Assembly (NCBI GenBank): GCA_913060645.1
Contig: CAJXSW010000017.1
Span: 1-35,956, forward strand
Direction of reading: 5' to 3'
Source: an uncultured Dokdonia sp.
Lineage (GTDB): Bacteria > Bacteroidota > Bacteroidia > Flavobacteriales > Flavobacteriaceae
Length of the DNA: 35,956 bases
Shown: positions 31,406 to 35,956 of the stretch, piece after piece
Layout: each line of letters starts with the position of its first letter
How positions within the stretch are numbered: position 1 is the stretch's first letter
Made by a program: the position numbers and the translations under genes
Notes under the pieces: model-generated
Seen by the model: only the letters and a program-made list of their open reading frames with translations
Databases searched by the model: none
What the model was told of the DNA's origin: nothing

Positions 31406-33883
31406 ATGCGTACATACTTTTCTTTAGTTTTTATACTGCTCTTTTCCTTTGTTACAGCTGCACAGATTACAGGTACTGTAGTAAGTAAAGAAGGTGAGGC
31501 GCTTCCATTTGTAAATGTGTTTATAGAAAATACTAACCGAGGTACTACCACAAATGGTGATGGGCAATACGCTCTAGAATTACTGGCAATAGATCAAGGA
31601 GAAACATTAAATGTCACCTTTCAGTTTCTAGGCTATGCAACGGTTATAAAGGAAGTGGAGGTAAATTCTGAAGAAATGACAGTTTCTGTTGTAATGGAAG
31701 AATCTTCTACATCCCTAGATGAAGTAATCGTGCAAGCTGGTATAAATCCTGCAGATCACATTATACAAGGAGCAATATCCTCAAGAAAAAAGAATTTACG
31801 CAATATAGGAGAATATACTGCTGCCTTTTACTCTAGAGGGCTGTGGCAGGTAAAAGATGCACCAGATAAAATTTTAGGGCAAGAAGTAGGAGATCTAGGC
31901 GGTGGTCTGGACTCTACACGTACAGGTATCATATATCTAAGTGAGACTATTTCAAATATTAAATATCAGCGGCCAGATAATTTTAGCGAGGTAATCGTAG
32001 CGAGTAAAGTAAGTGGAGATGATAACGGTTTTAGCTTTAATACTGCGAGCGATGCAAATTTCTCTTTTTATGAAAATACCCTAGATCTCAATACGCAGAT
32101 CATTTCTCCTATCGCTAGTAATGCATTCTCTTACTACAAGTATAATCTTGAAGGAACGTTTTTTGAAAACGACCAACTCATCAATAAAATAACGGTAACA
32201 CCACGTAGAGAAAACGACCGCGTATTTACTGGAACCATCTATATTGTAGAAGATTCATGGCAACTTTATGGCGTAGATTTACAAACGGATGGTAGTGCGA
32301 TTCAAGTGCCATTTATTGAAAATCTCAACTTTAAGCAGAATTTTAAATATGAATCCTCACTTAGTCAGTGGGTGAAAATCTCACAAGTCATAGACTTTAG
32401 CTTTGGTTTTTTAGGACTTAAAGGTGATGGTAGATTTACAGCAGCTTATTCTGATTATGAGTTTGCTCCTCAGTTTACGAAGGACTCTTTTTCGGCAGAG
32501 ATTTTGTCTTTTGCAGATGAGGCAAATAAAAAAGATAGTGTGTTTTGGGAACGCAGCCGTCCAGTACCGCTAACCTCACTTGAGATAGATGACTACGTAA
32601 AGAAAGATAGCATACAGGTTATAAGAAAATCAAAGAAGTACCTAGATTCTATAGATGACCGAGGCAATCGATTTAAGATTACTTCGCCCATCTTTGGATA
32701 TTCTTATACAGATACTTATAATAAATGGCGATTTGGAATCACGCCACCTATCCAGAATATTCAGTTTAATACCGTTCAAGGTTGGAACGGAACCATGCAG
32801 GCAACTTAATCTAGTTGGAGTGATGAAGATTATAGTAAATCTCTTTCCGCTTTCGCGAAAGCGAACTACGGATTCTCAGAAGATCGTTTGCGTTACACAT
32901 TAGGATTTACTAGGCGTTTTAATCGTACTAATAGAGCCACTATAAGCGCTACGGGAGGAGTTGATATTTTACAAGTAAATAATGCAGACCCTGTACGCCC
33001 TATTATAAATTCATACCTCACATTAACTCAAGAAAAGAACTTTGCAAAATATTACGAAAAGGAATTTGCACAACTATACTATGGACAAGAAATAGTGAAT
33101 GGCTTGCGGGCAAACGCCATTATTGCTTACGAGCAGCGTAATCCTGTTTTCAACACTACAGATCAAACATTCTTCCCGAAAGATGATCGTGAGTATACCA
33201 GTAATAATCCGCTCAATTCTTTTGATACTGAGAACGGAGCTTTTGAAGCGCACTCCATCGGGAAGTTGCTTCTAAGTGCAACGGCAAATTTTGGTCAGAA
33301 ATATTACAGCTATCCTAGTGGGAAATTTAATGTTACTTCAGAAAAATATCCATCACTTACCTTAGTGTATGAAAAAGGTTTTGGAGCTTCTAGATCAGAT
33401 TATAACTTTGACCAACTACGCGTTGTCGCTCAACAAGAGTTTAATGTGAGTAATAAGGGTAGAATGTCTTATGATGTGCGCGCTGGGACCTTCTTAGGCA
33501 CTGCAAAAGGTGTGAGTTTTATAGATAGACAGCATTTTAATGGTAATCGCTCGCTCTTTTTTGAGCCATCACGCCTCAATCGATTTAATGTCTTACCTTA
33601 TTATGAACGTAGTACAAACCAAGGGTATGTAGAAGGGCATGTTGAGCATAATTTTAGAGGTTGGGTACTAGGAAAGATACCGCTAGTAAATAAACTTAAT
33701 TTTAATCTTATTGCAGGTGCACACGTGCTTAGCACAAATGAAAGCTCGTTTTATAGAGAATTTACCGTAGGAATAGGAAATGTAGGTTGGGGTAAATTTA
33801 GGCTATTACGTTTTGACTATGTGTATGGACAAGGAGCACTAGGAGGCAGTGATGGTGCGTTTTTAATAGGGTTGAGTTTGTAA
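31406..33883 (+). pseudogene. DUF5686 / CarboxypepD_reg-like outer-membrane protein, interrupted by one in-frame stop
   Basis: Two open segments (31406-32809, 467 codons, and from 32810 to 33883) are in the same frame, separated only by a TAA at 32807-32809. Read through, they make one 825-codon protein: signal peptide (to TAAQ, residue 19), a CarboxypepD_reg-like domain (about 20-100, ending in LDEVIVQAG), the long DUF5686 part, and a C-terminal barrel-like region ending ...FLIGLSL. The residues after the stop (SSWSDEDYSKS) continue the family-like sequence at once, so no bases are lost. It is either a recent nonsense mutation, a sequencing or assembly error, or readthrough. An iterated palindrome (32848-32863) encodes SAFAKAN 13 codons past the stop. 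The second ATG-like start at 32888 is TTG, so I do not treat the 3' part as a separate gene. Confidence 0.8.
32848..32863. repeat. Iterated palindrome, 16-bp form, inside the DUF5686 gene
   Basis: CGCTTTCGCGAAAGCG, AFAKA frame, 39 nt after the in-frame stop. Confidence 0.95.
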
Positions 33884-33890
33884 AATTCTT

Positions 33891-34715
33891 TTAGTAACCT
33901 TTTTTATAACTTTCTTTTTCTTTTAGAAATAGTACTGTGTCACCTGAATCAATTTTAAATTTGGTTTTGATGGTATGTCTATCTTGTATCTCTTGTCTAT
34001 AAACTACAAAGTGTAGATGTGGCCCATCGCTATAGCCTACATTACCACTGTATCCTATTAGTTCTCCTTGCTTTACTACGGTGCCTTCCTGGAGAGTAGA
34101 TCCTTTAAATTTTAGGTGTGCATAATCTGCAAATGTACCATCATCGTGATAGATGGTTATTTTATTATTGAACTGTTGGCATTCTGGCTTAAAACAAGTT
34201 TTATTGTTATTTACAATGACCGTAGTAACAATGCCTCCTCTCGCCGCAGTGATAGACGTCCCTATGGGCATGGTAAAGTCTAATGAATTCTCATTTTGAT
34301 GCGTTTGCTTCCCATTGTAACCTTGAAATAAAAGATACTCCTCACCTTTTTTAAATGGTAGGTCATATATGTGATTTTCATCATATAACGTTTTATGGTG
34401 ATTACCTTTATTAAAAAAGGTTTTGTAAGAGTATTTATAGGCTTTTACTTTATTTATTATGGCTAGTGAATTAGTGAGTTGTCTTTTTGAGTGAGCTGGA
34501 ATAACATAAACAGTACCGTTTTTATCTTTACTTTTTAAATTAGTAAGGTCAAAATTTATTTTGATGCTTATCGGGTATGGTTCATTATTATCTACAAAAA
34601 AGTCATATCCATTTGCTATGGATTCTCCATAAGCTTTTATATCAAACTGTTCACTTTGAGCAGATGTAGACATGACTGCGCAAATTAGGGCAAGTAATAA
34701 AGTTGTTCTTTTCAT
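33891..34715 (-). CDS. Exported M23 family metallopeptidase
   Basis: A 274-residue protein with a signal peptide (to about residue 20, STSAQ) and an N-terminal beta-rich domain. The LytM/M23 peptidase domain (about 135-250) has all site residues: His139 and Asp146 (THQNENSLDF), His200 (YAHL), and His233 and His235 (HLHF). Zinc ligands would be His139, Asp146 and His235. M23 enzymes cut peptidoglycan cross-bridges or act on peptides. Four Cys occur, two close together (TCFKPEC), perhaps a disulfide. It follows the beta-helix gene by 17 nt on the same strand and converges on the DUF5686 gene with a 7-nt gap. Confidence 0.9.
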   Translation of the reverse strand: MKRTTLLLALICAVMSTSAQSEQFDIKAYGESIANGYDFFVDNNEPYPISIKINFDLTNLKSKDKNGTVYVIPAHSKRQLTNSLAIINKVKAYKYSYKTFFNKGNHHKTLYDENHIYDLPFKKGEEYLLFQGYNGKQTHQNENSLDFTMPIGTSITAARGGIVTTVIVNNNKTCFKPECQQFNNKITIYHDDGTFADYAHLKFKGSTLQEGTVVKQGELIGYSGNVGYSDGPHLHFVVYRQEIQDRHTIKTKFKIDSGDTVLFLKEKESYKKGY

Positions 34716-34732
34716 TATTTGATCTTTTAAGA

Positions 34733-35910
34733 TTACTCAGGAAACACAACACTTTCATACGCCCCAAAGTCTGAATTACTCGTGCGGCTCGTGCCTATAA
34801 TATCTATCGGGAATTGGTTTGAAGCACTTTGAAGTCCGAGGCCGTTGCTTGCTGTGTTTTCTCCTATTTGGAGCATGTTTTCTGTTGGCTCAAAGAAATC
34901 TGGATCTCCACCTTTTATAATGTCTTGATAGAGGCTTACGTTTGTAAAATCAAATAACGGATTTTCATTAAAATCTCCAAAATCATCATCAAAACGAATC
35001 TGAGTATTTGTAAACTTGAAGTTAAACGGAGCGCCGTCATCTTTATTAAAACCTAGCTCCTCATCCTGATTACCGTATATAATACAATTTGTAAAATTAG
35101 CTTGAGCAAGTTCGCCTACTTCAAGAGTGTCGCCACTTAGTAGGGTATTGTCTATAAATACTGCGGGCGTATTTCTGAAACTTTGCGTCCAGTAATTTGC
35201 AAAGGTGCTATGCGTGAAATTGTAGCTACCGCCTAGTTGTATAAGCATAGCAAACTGGCCACAGTTATTAATCACAGTATTAGAAGTCTCCACAGCCGAA
35301 AATCTATTGAGTAACCCCACAGCAGATGCATTGTAGATCTGAGTGTTGCTAAGTGTTAAACCTGGGGTAGCTGAGTTGTTAGCACTAGATTCATTAAGAA
35401 TTCCTACCGTGGCATTTTTAATAGTTGCATGATTGATGGTATTGTTTACACTACCTTCTGTAAGTAAGATAGTTCCCCATTGACCTGGAACTTTAGAAAA
35501 AACAGTCTCAAGTCTATCGCTTTCAAAAATTACTTCATTTTCTAGAAGTACGCTATCTGTGCTTAATAATCCGTTTACTTGTAGCGATGCATTATCTGCA
35601 ATGAGTAAGCCGCTATCTGCATGGAAGTGAATGCGTGCGCCAGCTTCTATGTTGAGCGTTTTAGCGTCAATTCCGCTAGGATCTCCTACAGCCATATATC
35701 CATAAATTACATAAGGCTTATCATTTGTAAAAGTAAGCTCATCATCCATGAGATAGCGTCCTTCTAGCGAAGTTTCTACATTATTTACGGTAAGTGTTTC
35801 TACTATTCCAGTAGCTCCATCACGTTCTGGAAAAAGAAATATAGCATCTTTAACCAAGGTTACAAGATCTACTTGTTGCATTGTTCCTGTGCTATTAAAC
35901 TCTATAATAT
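34733..35910 (-). CDS. Right-handed beta-helix surface protein, 5' end missing
   Basis: At least 392 residues in an open frame that runs to the end of genomic sequence; the true start is beyond the contig. An internal ATG at 35879-35881 is not the start, since sense codons (IIEFNSTGT) precede it. The protein has repeated short strands typical of a parallel beta-helix: LNIEAGARIHFHADSGLLIADNAS, INHATIKNATVGILNES, LSNTQIYNASAVGLLN and NTVINNCGQFAMLIQ. It ends with DIIGTSRTSNSDFGAYES, a closing segment common in such proteins. Likely exported or surface-bound; role unknown. It precedes the M23 gene by 17 nt. Confidence 0.75.
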
Positions 35911-35956
35911 CTGTCTCTTATACACATCTGACGCTGCCGACGAAGAGGATAGTGTA
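35911..35956. other. Nextera sequencing adapter, not genomic
   Basis: 35911-35929 is the 19-bp Tn5 mosaic end CTGTCTCTTATACACATCT, 35930-35943 is GACGCTGCCGACGA (the rest of the read-2 side Nextera adapter), 35944-35951 is AGAGGATA (reverse complement of TATCCTCT, which I recall as the Nextera i5 index S503/N503), and 35952-35956 is GTGTA, the start of the P5 sequence. The contig end is untrimmed read-through. Confidence 0.97.

Noticed and set aside
32888-33883. Separate gene starting at 32888
   Set aside because: Its start would be TTG, it is in the same frame as the upstream segment, and it has no signal peptide; it is the 3' part of the interrupted DUF5686 gene. Same frame also rules out a frameshift.

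Overview
The window is a low-GC, gene-dense chromosomal segment from a member of the Bacteroidota, most likely a marine Flavobacteriaceae (a Dokdonia-like genus is my guess, not shown). The evidence is the families present (DUF5606, DUF6503, DUF5686, CarboxypepD_reg-like exported proteins, lipoproteins with short lipoboxes), promoters of the Bacteroidota type (TAnnTTTG near -7, sometimes TTG near -33) and the lack of Shine-Dalgarno sequences. Most genes are core housekeeping genes with small surface or secreted protein genes between them. I see no prophage, insertion sequence, CRISPR array, tRNA or rRNA.

Layout. 1-1764: a left-truncated secreted protein and a small lipoprotein, both leftward and sharing a duplicated upstream module, then a long rpsA leader. 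1765-3652: rpsA (ribosomal protein S1) and its terminator. 3866-6750: leftward run dapD - Stealth-type phosphotransferase - TagB/TagF-like transferase with 1-nt gaps. 7073-9538: ruvX, def, a DUF5606 gene and mazG. 9576-11192: a perfect (TTCAAC)10 tract before an exported SusC-like/vWA chimera. 11252-13105: leftward pair of a large methyltransferase and a VF530-family protein. 13234-16786: pabB, a small membrane protein and ettA. 16871-16957: a probable tiny membrane protein. 17144-19681: secreted M14 peptidase. 19812-23285: a degenerate alpha/beta hydrolase, a membrane protein and a TPR protein. 23365-26111: two overlapping DUF368 (PopT-type) genes and aroE. 26190-28208: DUF349 protein. 28271-30568: a small membrane ORF, a histidine phosphatase lipoprotein, a DUF6503 lipoprotein and smpB. 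30647-33883: two CarboxypepD_reg-like outer-membrane genes, the second (DUF5686 type) split by an in-frame stop. 33891-35910: an M23 peptidase and a truncated beta-helix protein.

The most striking signal is not a gene. A palindrome with core GCTTTCGCGAAAGC, up to 20 bp as TACGCTTTCGCGAAAGCGTA, occurs nine times exactly and at least three times imperfectly. It lies between genes and inside coding sequences, where it adds short in-frame peptides (AFAKA or RFRES). It behaves like a highly iterated palindrome or a chromosome-wide protein-binding site.

The last 46 bases (35911-35956) are not genomic. They read as the Tn5 mosaic end, the rest of the Nextera adapter, an 8-base index and the start of the P5 sequence, so the right edge is an untrimmed contig end and the last gene is cut there.
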